64,000 nt of DNA from Sphaerisporangium fuscum (lineage in GTDB: Bacteria > Actinomycetota > Actinomycetes > Streptosporangiales > Streptosporangiaceae): assembly GCF_018531465.1 (NCBI RefSeq), contig NZ_JAHDTF010000042.1, positions 35,603 through 99,602 on the forward strand, given 5' to 3'. This document shows positions 43,345-51,556 of the stretch, in pieces. How positions within the stretch are numbered: the stretch's first letter is position 1; each line of letters begins with the position of its first letter. The notes under the pieces were generated by a model. That model worked only from the letters and a program-made list of their open reading frames with translations, did no database searches and was not told the origin of the DNA. A program made the position numbers and the translations under genes.

Positions 43345-43692
43345 TCAGCGTCTCCGCTTGTCTGTCCGCGCCGGATGCCCGGTACCGGCACGGGTGATCC
43401 ACAAGGTGCGGTGTTCGTCGTCAATGGCATACCGAATTCGGCCACCGGATGTGGCCTCGTACTGCCACTGCTCCATCGACTCGCCGCCCACCTTGACCGT
43501 GCCGAGCCCGCCCTTCAGAGGATGCTGGCGGCTGTCGACATGCCGCGGATCGGCGGTGATGGCAACCCATGCTCGATCCAGGTTCTCCAGCGCATGGGCG
43601 AGGAGATGACTCCAGCCCTCCGCTGCTTGGCGGTCTGCGAAGCGCACTGTCCAGGGCTTGGGGCGGGGGACCTCCTGCCCTCTGCTCGTCAC
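43345..43692 (-). CDS. Probable toxin of a type II toxin-antitoxin pair
   Basis: 115 residues from GTG 43692, overlapping the upstream gene's stop (GTGA). The core WQYEATSGGRIRYAIDDEHRTLWITRAGTGHP matches a RelE/ParE-like beta-sheet with a basic C-terminus (HPARTDKRRR), and the start PRPKPWTVRFADRQAAEGWSHLLAHALENLDRAW forms the two helices. Comparable proteins follow prevent-host-death-type genes in actinomycetes. Toxic mRNase activity is inference. Confidence 0.65.
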   Translation of the reverse strand: MTSRGQEVPRPKPWTVRFADRQAAEGWSHLLAHALENLDRAWVAITADPRHVDSRQHPLKGGLGTVKVGGESMEQWQYEATSGGRIRYAIDDEHRTLWITRAGTGHPARTDKRRR

Positions 43693-44162
43693 GCCGGCTC
43701 ATCGGCAGGTCGAGGGACCTCTGTACCGTCGCCGGGGAAGGGCCCTTGGAGATCACGCGCGAGCTCGGGGTCGCTCCAGGCGACAGCCGTCGACCGCCAC
43801 GAGATCAGCGCCCTGCTGAAGGGCACCAGCTCGCCCGTATCAGCTCCCGCCAGAAGGTGGCCGAGCAACTCACGGACACACATGTGCCGTTCGGACTCCG
43901 GCAACCACGTCGTCCACGGCAACTCCTCGGCGAGCACTTCTTCTGCGAGATCGATGTTGCGGCGAGCGAGGATGGCGAGAGCGCGCGCCGCGATACGGAG
44001 GGTGGCGACACCGGCCTCGAACCGCTCGGCGCGCATCAGGATGAGATTCTCGTCGTCCCTGCGTTCCAGAACGACGTCCGCGTCATCCAGGGAAGGCAGA
44101 ACCTGGGAGGGCCCACGCAGGAACGCACTGTAGGGGAAGGTCTTCGTCGCCATGATTGCCAT
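43689..44162 (-). CDS. Probable antitoxin (prevent-host-death-like)
   Basis: 157 residues (154 if the second ATG at 44153 is used). The N-terminus ATKTFPYSAFLRGPSQVLPSLDDADVVLERRDDENLILMRAER resembles the Phd/YefM DNA-binding fold; the rest is helical with LAEEVLAEELPWTTWLPESERHMCVRELLGHLLAG. A perfect palindrome touches the start codon. There is no Shine-Dalgarno, so a leaderless transcript is likely. Coupled to the toxin by GTGA. Confidence 0.65.
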   Translation of the reverse strand: MAIMATKTFPYSAFLRGPSQVLPSLDDADVVLERRDDENLILMRAERFEAGVATLRIAARALAILARRNIDLAEEVLAEELPWTTWLPESERHMCVRELLGHLLAGADTGELVPFSRALISWRSTAVAWSDPELARDLQGPFPGDGTEVPRPADEPA

Positions 44163-44165
44163 GCT

Positions 44166-44183
44166 ATCTGAACTACTTCAGAT
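44166..44183. promoter_or_regulatory. Palindromic operator of the toxin-antitoxin pair
   Basis: ATCTGAA, 4-nt centre, TTCAGAT: a perfect 7-4-7 dyad ending 4 bp upstream of the antitoxin start. Typical position for autorepression by the antitoxin or complex. Confidence 0.65.
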
Positions 44184-44394
44184 GCCCTCTGCTGTCCTGC
44201 GTTCCGATACCTGGCGCTCCAGCAAATAGTCCCCGAGGCAGCCCGTAGTGGTGCCTGGGCACCTGGATGTCATCCCCGCCTCGTCACGCTCGCGTCACGG
44301 GCGGGTGCCGCGGTGGAGGACACCCTGGGGAGAAAGGCGGCCACCCGGAGGGTCGGCGATCGTCGGGTGGCTCGGAGACGGAAGGGAGTCGGCC

Positions 44395-44910
44395 ATGGTG
44401 AGCAAGCGACGGCTGACGCTGCTCGGCCCAGCGCTCCTGTCGGCCGCGGTCTGGTCGGCCGGAACGGCGCAGGCCTCGGTGACCCCACACTCCACCGGCG
44501 GCGGCCACCGTACGACGGCGGGAGTCGTCCGTGCGCTGCCTCAGGACCAGGGTGACTACCTGAGGGGATACAAGCTGGGTTACAGGACGGGCAAGGCCAC
44601 GTGCAGCAGCAGCGGAAGCCCGGGCGGCAACGTCTCCGCTGACTTCGAGCGCGGGTTCGACGTCGGCCTGCAGGACGGCAAGGCCGACTGCAAGGGCGGC
44701 GGCGGTCACGGCAAGACGAAGAGTCACGGCAAGACCGAGAGGAGCATGACGACCACCGAGGAGACGTCGAGGGGCGGCAGGGTCGTGGGCCGGCGCGTCA
44801 CGACCATCGAAGAGGGCCGGACCTCCAGAGGCGCCAAGATCACCAAGAGGACCACCACCACGACGACCGAAGAGCGCGGGCGCGGGGACTTCTACGACGA
44901 AGGCCGCTGA
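44395..44910 (+). CDS. Small secreted protein with basic, Thr-rich C-terminus
   Basis: 171 residues from ATG 44395 (GAAGGGAG 6 nt upstream). Signal peptide MVSKRRLTLLGPALLSAAVW to about residue 27. The middle has two similar segments ending in Cys (YLRGYKLGYRTGKATC and FERGFDVGLQDGKADC), suggesting a duplicated unit. The tail carries repeated TTTEET/RTTTTTTEERG with many Arg and Lys. No family recognised; function unknown. Confidence 0.65.
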   Translation: MVSKRRLTLLGPALLSAAVWSAGTAQASVTPHSTGGGHRTTAGVVRALPQDQGDYLRGYKLGYRTGKATCSSSGSPGGNVSADFERGFDVGLQDGKADCKGGGGHGKTKSHGKTERSMTTTEETSRGGRVVGRRVTTIEEGRTSRGAKITKRTTTTTTEERGRGDFYDEGR

Positions 44911-45010
44911 CCGAGCACCGGCCGGGCGGAGACCCCGGGGGCATGACCGGCTGGGCGCCGCTCCGGAGGTCACCGGGGAGGCACCAGACGAATCCGGCAC
45001 CCGGCGTTCC

Positions 45011-45038
45011 AGGGGACATGAGGGCCCTCATGTCCCCT
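45011..45038. repeat. 28-bp perfect palindrome
   Basis: AGGGGACATGAGGG (45011-45024) is followed directly by its exact complement (45025-45038) without spacer. It lies 101 bp after the secreted-protein stop and 232 bp before thyX. It could act as a terminator or be a copy of an interspersed palindromic element. Confidence 0.85.
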
Positions 45039-45041
45039 CCG

Positions 45042-45143
45042 GGATCCGGCGGGCCACTCCGGGGATCCGGCGGGCCACTCCGGGGATCCGGCGGGCCACT
45101 CCGGGGATCCGACGGGCCACTCCGGGGATCCGGCGGGACCCGG
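45042..45143. repeat. 21-bp tandem repeat, four copies plus a partial fifth
   Basis: Units begin at 45042, 45063, 45084 and 45105 (GGATCCGGCGGGCCACTCC followed by GG), with a single change in the fourth; a diverging partial copy runs to about 45143. The unit is a multiple of 3, so the frame upstream of thyX stays open across it, but I see no reason to call it coding. Confidence 0.85.
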
Positions 45144-45269
45144 CAGAACCGAGACCCGGCGGGATCCGGCGGAACCCTCCGGGACCCTCCGGGATCCGTA
45201 CGCGCCGGCTCGGCGGGCCTGTGGGAGACTCTGCGCGGCCCTTCACCGATACACCTGGAGAAGATCACC

Positions 45270-46055
45270 TTGCGCCGTGTCGAACCACAGGTCCATCTCA
45301 TCGCCCGGCCCCAGCTCGACTACGACGAGGTCGCGAGCTACCTCGCCGAGGTCGGCGGCGAGAACTGGCTGGAGCGGGTGGATCGCGGGGAGCTGGACGA
45401 CGCGCAGAACCTGGCGGAGTTCGCCGGTCGTATCTGCTACCGCTCCTGGGAGCCCGGTCTCAACCCCAACGTCACCCGGATCCGCAGCGACCAGGACGCC
45501 TACCTGCGCAACATCCTGTCCAGCGCCCACGGGTCGGTGCTCGAACACGTGAGCTTCTCCTTCGTGCTGCACAACGTCAGCAGGGTGACCACGCACGAGC
45601 TCGTCCGGCACCGCGCCGGCACGGCCGTCTCCCAGGAGTCGCTGCGTTTCGTGCGCCTGGACGACCTGCCGTTCTGGTTCCCGCAGTGGGCGCAGGACGA
45701 CGCCGAGCTGATGGAACGGGCGACGGCCCTGCTGGAGCAGATGGAGGCCTTCCAGCACTGGATGGCCGGCCGTTTCGGGCTGGACGAGGAGGGCGTGCCC
45801 TTCGCCGAGAAGAAGGCGAAGACGTCGTTCATGCGGCGGTTCGCCCCGGAAGGCCTGGCGACGGGCATGGTGTGGACGGCCAACGTCCGCACGCTGCGTC
45901 ATGTGATCGAGAGCCGGACAGCGCCGGGCGCCGAGGAGGAGATCCGGCTGCTGTTCGGCAAGGTCGGCGAGCTGATGGCGAAGGAGGCGCCGGCGCTGTT
46001 CGGCGACTACGCCGTCGAGGACGGCGTCTGGACCCCCGGCTGGCGCAAGGTCTGA
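45270..46055 (+). CDS. thyX: FAD-dependent thymidylate synthase
   Basis: 261 residues. ThyX makes dTMP from dUMP with methylene-tetrahydrofolate and FADH2. The signature RHRAGTAVSQESLRFV (near residues 112-127) matches RHRxxSxxxxSxR with Thr at the first Ser position, and the start LRRVEPQVHLIARPQLDYDEVASYL is standard. The TTG at 45270 with GGAG 9 nt upstream is the best start; the frame is open to 44943 through the tandem repeats, which I consider untranslated. Convergent with a GTPase gene, 8-bp gap. Confidence 0.95.
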   Translation: MRRVEPQVHLIARPQLDYDEVASYLAEVGGENWLERVDRGELDDAQNLAEFAGRICYRSWEPGLNPNVTRIRSDQDAYLRNILSSAHGSVLEHVSFSFVLHNVSRVTTHELVRHRAGTAVSQESLRFVRLDDLPFWFPQWAQDDAELMERATALLEQMEAFQHWMAGRFGLDEEGVPFAEKKAKTSFMRRFAPEGLATGMVWTANVRTLRHVIESRTAPGAEEEIRLLFGKVGELMAKEAPALFGDYAVEDGVWTPGWRKV

Positions 46056-46063
46056 CCTCGGGA

Positions 46064-47752
46064 TCAGCCGTGGGCCGTCGCGAGGAGGCGGGCGAAGCGG
46101 CGGGCGCGTGCCAGCTCTTCGCCGACCGGGTCTAGCACCAGTTCCCGGCCGACCGCGTCGACGGCGGCCAGCAGCGCCTGCCGTACCTTCCGCGCACGCC
46201 GGCGAGCCGCGAAGGCCGCCACGAGACGGCAGAGCAGGGCGACGAGCACGCCCGCGAGGGCTCCGCCCGCCAGCAGCGCGGTGGGCCAGGGGACGGGGCC
46301 GAGCATCGGCGTGGGAACCGGGGGAAGGCGGAGGTAGTCGACCAGGAACAGGCCGGACAGCCACAGCAGCCCGGCCAGCATGGCCGCGAAGATCACCCAC
46401 TGGAGCAGGCCGGCGGCTCTCCACCATCGTGGCCGCCGGCCCGCGTCCGAGGCCGTGACCGCCACCGCGACATCGAGACGTTCGGCCAGCTCGTCCGCCC
46501 GTGACCGTGCCGCCTGCCTTACGGCCGGCGCCCACGGCTCGGGCAGCCCCTCCGCCGCCGCGTGCCCCACGTCCCGGATCGCCGTGTCGACGTGCGACCG
46601 CTGCACGGCCGTCGCGGCCGGGATCGAGGTACGGGGCTGGACCGGGGAGGCCGCGCCCACGGCGGGGAGCGCCGCACGGCTCACGGGTTCGGCGACGCCC
46701 AGGCCGACGCGGAGGCGGCGCAGCGGGTCGGGCCTGAATCGCCGGAGCCAGCGGGTGACGGGCCAGCCGGTGGCGGCGGCCGAACGGTGCCGGTGCGCCT
46801 TGGCGACCGCCTCGACCACGAGGGGGACGCCCGCCGCTTCGGCCAGTGCGGTCGCGAGCGGCCGGGCCAGCTCCCCCGAAAGCGTCTGCTCCAACGCCTC
46901 TGCCCGCTTGTCGAGCTCCGCCGGCGGTCCCGATGAGGCCGACGCGAGGACGTCGGCGGCCGCGCCGGTGTCGGCCGCCAGGCGTGCCGCCCACGCCTGC
47001 CGGTTCGCGACGCGTTCGGCGAGCACGGCGCGCAGCTCGCCGATCCCCGCCCCCTCGGTCACCGACGTGCCGATCACCGGGACGCCGGAGAGCCCATCGT
47101 CGTCCAGCAGCCGGCGCAGGTCGCGCAGGCAGCGGCCGGCGGCGTCCGGGGTGAGGCGGTCGACCTGGTTCAGGACGACGACCATGACGTCCCGGTGGCG
47201 GCGCAACCGGCGCAGGTACCGCTCGTGGACGGCGGCGTCGGCGTACTTCTGCGGGTCGAGCACCCACACCAGGAGATCGACGACGTCGACCAGGCGGTCG
47301 ACCTCCAGGCGGTGGGACAGCTCGATGGAGTCGTGGTCGGGGAGATCCAGCAGGATCAGCCCCGACAGCGCCTCGCCCCTGTCCTGGGCTGGGCCGTCGA
47401 GGGCGTGGCGGCGGGGGATCTCCAGCCAGTCGAGCAGCGGGCCCGAGCCCTCGGGCACCCACATCGCCGCCTGTGCCCACGAGGTCGTGGGGCGGGTCAC
47501 CCCGACCGCCGCCAGCGAGGTGTCGGACAGCGCGTTGAACAACGACGATTTGCCGCTCCCCGTCGCGCCCGCGAGTGCCACGACGGTGTGGTCCACCGAG
47601 AGGCTGCGCCGCGTCCCCGCCCGCGCCACCACGGCGCGGGCCCGCTGGACGGCGGCCGGATCGAGGCGTCCTTCGGCCAGCCCGGCCGCCTCGGCGAGCG
47701 CGGCGAGCCTGTCGTCCAGGGACACGACGGCCCTGCGCCGGAGCACCTTCAC
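46064..47752 (-). CDS. Membrane-anchored dynamin-like GTPase (YfjP type), second of a pair
   Basis: 562 residues. GTP motifs: VALAGATGSGKSSLFNALSD (P-loop, ~60-79), TRPTT, LLDLPDHDS (G3) and VVLNQVDRL (G4). Two transmembrane helices near ~448-470 and ~485-510 with a helical tail after. Start GTG overlaps the preceding GTPase stop (GTGA). Paired GTPases like these are thought to form heteromeric membrane-remodelling complexes in actinomycetes; exact role unknown. Confidence 0.88.
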   Translation of the reverse strand: MKVLRRRAVVSLDDRLAALAEAAGLAEGRLDPAAVQRARAVVARAGTRRSLSVDHTVVALAGATGSGKSSLFNALSDTSLAAVGVTRPTTSWAQAAMWVPEGSGPLLDWLEIPRRHALDGPAQDRGEALSGLILLDLPDHDSIELSHRLEVDRLVDVVDLLVWVLDPQKYADAAVHERYLRRLRRHRDVMVVVLNQVDRLTPDAAGRCLRDLRRLLDDDGLSGVPVIGTSVTEGAGIGELRAVLAERVANRQAWAARLAADTGAAADVLASASSGPPAELDKRAEALEQTLSGELARPLATALAEAAGVPLVVEAVAKAHRHRSAAATGWPVTRWLRRFRPDPLRRLRVGLGVAEPVSRAALPAVGAASPVQPRTSIPAATAVQRSHVDTAIRDVGHAAAEGLPEPWAPAVRQAARSRADELAERLDVAVAVTASDAGRRPRWWRAAGLLQWVIFAAMLAGLLWLSGLFLVDYLRLPPVPTPMLGPVPWPTALLAGGALAGVLVALLCRLVAAFAARRRARKVRQALLAAVDAVGRELVLDPVGEELARARRFARLLATAHG

Positions 47753-49512
47753 CGCCCGTCCGCCCTCGCTCGGACGGCGGCCTCCGGCGGAGCCGTGATC
47801 TCGTCCCGGTGGTCGCGTACGGCCTGCGCGGCCTGCCGGAGGGCGGCGGAGGCGTCCTCGGGTGGCCCGACCCCTTCGAGCAGGGACGTGAACCGGGCGG
47901 CCTCCTCGTCGAGCAGCGCGCGCACGCGGCTGCGGAGGTCATCGCGGGCCGCCTGCGTCAGCGTCCGGACGGCCTGGTCGCCGAACACCGCCTCCAGCAG
48001 CTTCTGGCTCAGCACGCTGGTGCCTCCGGCGATGCCGACCTCGATCCCGGTGATCCCTCCGGTGGCGGAGAAGACCATGAGCATGAGCAGCAGTCCCATG
48101 GCGTTGACGCTGAACGACGCCAGCCTCGCCGTCGTGCGCTTCTCCGCGCCCTCCTTGGCGACCAGCTCCAGGACGTACCCCTGCCACGCCCGCACGGCGG
48201 AGGCGGCGCGTTCGGGCAGGGTGGAGGAGGCGCGGCCGAGGCGTCCGGCGGCGACCGCGCCGGCCCGTTCCACGATGTCGCGGCCGGCGGGCGTGCCGGA
48301 CCAGGCGTCCAGCGCACGCTCGGCGGCGGCGTCGGCGGCCGAGCGGACCAGCGCCGCCACGCCCGACGACAGGGCGACCCTCAGCTGCGTGTCCGGGGCG
48401 GGGCGGCCGAGGAACGCCGAGACGACCTTCTCGCGCAGCCAGCCGATCCGCGACTCCAGCGAGCGCATGAACTCCCCTGTGCCGATGAAGTCCTGCCAGC
48501 GGGAGAGGACCTCGCCGCGCAGCATCGAACCGTCGCGTATCGCGTCGTCGAAGGTCGCCATGGCCGCCCCGTACGCCGACTCGACCGAGACGCGCAGGTC
48601 GGCGAGCCCGGCCCGCTGCCGCTCCGCCTCGTCGGCGAGCACCGGGACGCGGGACGCCACGCTGTCGAGAGCCCCGAGCAGGGTCCTGCGGACGACCTCG
48701 GCGCGGGCCTGGGCGTCGGCGGCGATGTCGGCCAGCCAGCGGCGCACGGATCGTACGGCCTCCTCCGGCAGGCGGCCGTTCTCCTCGGGCAGGGTCACCT
48801 CGGGCACGCTGAACAGCGGCGTCCCGGCGAGGCCGTTCTCGTCGAGGAGGCGGTTCAGGTGCGCGACCACCGGCTCCAGGGCCTCGGGCGGCACACGGTC
48901 GAGCACCACCGCCAGGGCGGTGCTCCGCTCGCGGGCGCTGCGCAGGAAGCCCCACGGGACCTCGTCGGCGTAGCGGGCCGCCGTGGTGACGAACAGCCAC
49001 AGGTCGGCGGCGGCGAGGAGCTGGGCGGCCATCTCCCGGTTGGCGGTGACGACGGAGTCGATGTCGGGGGCGTCCAGGAGGGCGAGCCCCGGGGGGAGCG
49101 TGCCCGCGGTGACGATCCGCAGCGTGCCGGGCTCGCCGCGGCCGCGGCCGGTCGTCCTGGACAGGCCGGGCAGGACGTTCTGGCGGGTGAACCAGGCCTC
49201 GTCGGCGGGGTTGGCGACCAGCGTGGGCGCCAGCGTGGTCGGTCGCAGCACTCCCGGCTCGGTGACGTCGGCGCAGGCCAGGGAGTTGACCAGGGTCGAC
49301 TTGCCGGCCCCCGTGGAACCGCCGACGACCGCGAGGAGCGGAGCGTCCATGGCGGCCACGCGCGGCAGCAGGTAGTCGTCGAGCTGGCCGACGACCTCTT
49401 TCAGGGCACGGCGATGCGCGGCGACGTCGCCGACCGCGAGCGGGAACAGGTCGTGGTCGAGCCGGCGCCGCAGTGTCTCCAGGGCCACGAGCAGGCCGTC
49501 GTTACCTGCCAT
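47749..49512 (-). CDS. Dynamin-like GTPase, first of a pair
   Basis: 587 residues from ATG 49512 (MAGNDGLLVALETLRRRL). P-loop LLAVVGGSTGAGKSTLVNSLA (~60-80), GVLRPTTLAPTLV, LLDAPDIDSV (G3); G4 is less clear (VVLDRVPPE). A long helical region with a hydrophobic hairpin (FSVNAMGLLLMLMVFSATGGITGIEVGIAGGTSVL, ~485-520) could insert in membrane. Translationally coupled to the next GTPase. Confidence 0.88.
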   Translation of the reverse strand: MAGNDGLLVALETLRRRLDHDLFPLAVGDVAAHRRALKEVVGQLDDYLLPRVAAMDAPLLAVVGGSTGAGKSTLVNSLACADVTEPGVLRPTTLAPTLVANPADEAWFTRQNVLPGLSRTTGRGRGEPGTLRIVTAGTLPPGLALLDAPDIDSVVTANREMAAQLLAAADLWLFVTTAARYADEVPWGFLRSARERSTALAVVLDRVPPEALEPVVAHLNRLLDENGLAGTPLFSVPEVTLPEENGRLPEEAVRSVRRWLADIAADAQARAEVVRRTLLGALDSVASRVPVLADEAERQRAGLADLRVSVESAYGAAMATFDDAIRDGSMLRGEVLSRWQDFIGTGEFMRSLESRIGWLREKVVSAFLGRPAPDTQLRVALSSGVAALVRSAADAAAERALDAWSGTPAGRDIVERAGAVAAGRLGRASSTLPERAASAVRAWQGYVLELVAKEGAEKRTTARLASFSVNAMGLLLMLMVFSATGGITGIEVGIAGGTSVLSQKLLEAVFGDQAVRTLTQAARDDLRSRVRALLDEEAARFTSLLEGVGPPEDASAALRQAAQAVRDHRDEITAPPEAAVRARADGR

Positions 49513-49657
49513 AGAGCGGTCATGCCCCGGTGGCGGCCGCCTATCCCCCCGCGGACGGACCTGTCGTTCTTCCGGAAACACCGACAGGGGGCTGTCGCCG
49601 CGGCCCTCCAAAGTAGGACGAGCCGGGGCAAGTCCGGCGCTACCCGAGAGGAATGAC

Positions 49658-50050
49658 ATGCCTGGAATCAACGGCATCGCCTGGTTCGAGATCGGCACCG
49701 ACGACACGGCGGCCGCGGAGCGGTTCTACGGCGACGTGTTCGGCTGGACCGTCGCGCACGACGACGCCAAGAGCACGGACCCGGCGTACCAGATCATCAC
49801 CACGGGCGACGCGGAGGGATTGCGCGGCGGGCTCTTCGCGACGAAGGGGAAGATGCCCAGCTACGCGGTCTTCACCGTGCTGGTCGAGGACGTCGAGGCC
49901 GCGTGCCGGCGGGTCGAGGAGGCGGGTGGCAGGGTTCAGCACGGGCCGGTGGTCAACCCGGTCGGGGTGACCTTCGCGCACCTGCTCGACCCGGCCGGAA
50001 ACCACTTCAAGGTGTTCACCCCGCCGAGTGACGGCGTCAGCTCAAGGTGA
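49658..50050 (+). CDS. VOC-family (glyoxalase/bleomycin-resistance-like) protein
   Basis: 130 residues, one VOC module pair: GIAWFEIGTDDTAAAERFYGDVFGW and VLVEDVEAACRRVEEAGGRV...FAHLLDPAGNHFKVF. Typical of the small PhnB/YfnD-like group. Could bind metal and a small molecule; the substrate is unknown. The 3' end overlaps the convergent WYL regulator by 14 bp. Confidence 0.9.
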   Translation: MPGINGIAWFEIGTDDTAAAERFYGDVFGWTVAHDDAKSTDPAYQIITTGDAEGLRGGLFATKGKMPSYAVFTVLVEDVEAACRRVEEAGGRVQHGPVVNPVGVTFAHLLDPAGNHFKVFTPPSDGVSSR

Positions 50051-50735
50051 GCTGACAGACCACCCCGTAGGGGATGTCGAGATCCTCGCTGCGCAGCGAG
50101 CGCGGCGGGGGCACCTCGGCGGTGACCGACACCGAGGTGATCCGGTCGGTACGGAAGACGCGCAGGGTGTCGCGCAGGCGGCACCAGGCCACGAGATACC
50201 AGTGGGTCGCCTTGCCGATGTAGCCGAGTGGCTCGATCTCGCGCGTCGTGACGACACCCTCGCGGTCGCTGTAACCGATGCGCAGCACGCGGCGGGTGGA
50301 CAGCGCGGCCGCCACCACGCGCGGCACCGGCGGCAGGGGGCCCTCGTCGCCGAGCAGATGGACGCGGCCCGCCAGGTCGTGGGCCGCCGCGGCGTCGTCG
50401 GGCTGCATCGCCGCGACCAGCTTGCGCAGCGCGGAGCCCGCGGTGGCCTGGAACGGGGTGCCCTCCAGCCTGCGCAGCGCCACCGCCATCGCGACGGCCT
50501 CGCCCGGCGTCAGGTTGACCGGCGGCAGTGTGCGCGCCTTGTCGAGGCAGTAGCCGCCCCTGCGGCCGGGCTCGGCGTAGATCGGCACTCCCGACTGCTG
50601 GAGCGCGTTGATGTCCCGTTCGACCGTGCGCACGCTGACCTCGAAGCGATCGGCCAGCCAGCGGGCGCTGCGCGGCCGAGGCGCGACGGCCCGCAGCTCC
50701 TCGACCAGGGCGTAAAGGCGATCGGTACGGTTCAC
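50037..50735 (-). CDS. WYL-domain transcriptional regulator
   Basis: 232 residues from GTG 50735 (VNRTDRLYALVEELR). N-terminal HTH_11 (SARWLADRFEVSVRTVERDINAL) and WYL domain (IEPLGYIGKATHWYLVAWCRLRDTLRVFRTDRI). Smaller than the WYL regulator at 1.7 kb. It may regulate the convergent VOC gene, a pairing common in actinomycetes. Confidence 0.9.
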   Translation of the reverse strand: MNRTDRLYALVEELRAVAPRPRSARWLADRFEVSVRTVERDINALQQSGVPIYAEPGRRGGYCLDKARTLPPVNLTPGEAVAMAVALRRLEGTPFQATAGSALRKLVAAMQPDDAAAAHDLAGRVHLLGDEGPLPPVPRVVAAALSTRRVLRIGYSDREGVVTTREIEPLGYIGKATHWYLVAWCRLRDTLRVFRTDRITSVSVTAEVPPPRSLRSEDLDIPYGVVCQLTLS

Positions 50736-50792
50736 GGGCGTCAGCCTAGACGCCGGGTCCGACACCTTCCGGCGACGAGGAACCGGTCGCGC

Positions 50793-51380
50793 TCAGGTCG
50801 TCGTGGCAGGAGTGGCGGTCGCGTCACCAGGGGCTCCGGGGGCGCGGGTGGGGAGGAGGGGACGGCACTTCTTCAACGCTTGGGCGATCTTCGGGTCGCC
50901 GGTCTCGAGCCGGCGCATGCCGCCGTCCTGGGGAAGCTCGGCCCCGTTGTCCTTCATGCACGTACGGAACGCCCGCATGACCGAGTCGTCGGCACCGCGC
51001 CCCCGGCCGAACCCGCCCTGCGGCATGAGCGAACGGCACGCCTCGAAGGCCTTGCGCATCTCCGGCGACATGGTGCCAAAGCCCCCCGGTCCCCCGCTCG
51101 GCCGAGCTGACGGGGAACCGCTGGGCCGAGCCGTCGGCGCCCCGCTGGGGCGCCTCATAGGCATGTCCACGCCGTTCTTGCGCATGCACTCGGCGAAGGC
51201 GGCTGGCTGGTCACCGGACCCGCTGGGCACAGCCTTGGCACCGGTCGTGGCGTTCGAGTCAGCACCACAACCGGAGGTCAGCAGGACGGCGGCCACGGCG
51301 GCCGGGCCGAGAACACGGGGCAACGCAGTCACGAGGCGGACTCCACCGGGAAACCGAGGGACTCTGGCGACTTCCATCAC
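50793..51380 (-). CDS. Lipoprotein with duplicated Cys motif, linked to the efflux locus
   Basis: 195 residues. Hydrophobic N-terminus ending in the lipobox LLTSGC (Cys near residue 38). Two similar units follow: FAECMRKNGVDMP...AFEACRSLMP and FRTCMKDNGAELP...ALKKCRPLLP, separated by a Pro/Ser/Gly linker; each has a Cys pair. Such proteins accompany MacAB-type operons. A weak copy (10 of 15) of the adaptor-promoter box lies at 51413-51427. Role unknown, perhaps a metal or peptide sensor. Confidence 0.75.
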   Translation of the reverse strand: MMEVARVPRFPGGVRLVTALPRVLGPAAVAAVLLTSGCGADSNATTGAKAVPSGSGDQPAAFAECMRKNGVDMPMRRPSGAPTARPSGSPSARPSGGPGGFGTMSPEMRKAFEACRSLMPQGGFGRGRGADDSVMRAFRTCMKDNGAELPQDGGMRRLETGDPKIAQALKKCRPLLPTRAPGAPGDATATPATTT

Positions 51381-51556
51381 AGGCCACCAAACTCAGCGCC
51401 AGGTGGGACCGAGCTGAATTTCACCTGTCAACCCTGTTGGATGGCCTCGCTCCGCTCGGCGGCGAGGGGCGCTCCTTGAGGCGGCGGTCTTCGTCGTCGT
51501 AGGGGTTCGTTCCTCACCCTCCCTCCTCCTCAGACCACCGCCGCGCCCCTCGCGGC

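Noticed and set aside
45042..45143. 21-bp repeats as a CRISPR or as a coding N-terminus of thyX
   Set aside because: No spacers; the thyX family start and a ribosome site fit the TTG at 45270, so the upstream open frame is incidental.
51462..51553. 11-bp inverted repeat (GCGAGGGGCGC and complement) as a regulatory element
   Set aside because: Arms are 70 bp apart in very GC-rich sequence; likely coincidence or a weak terminator part.
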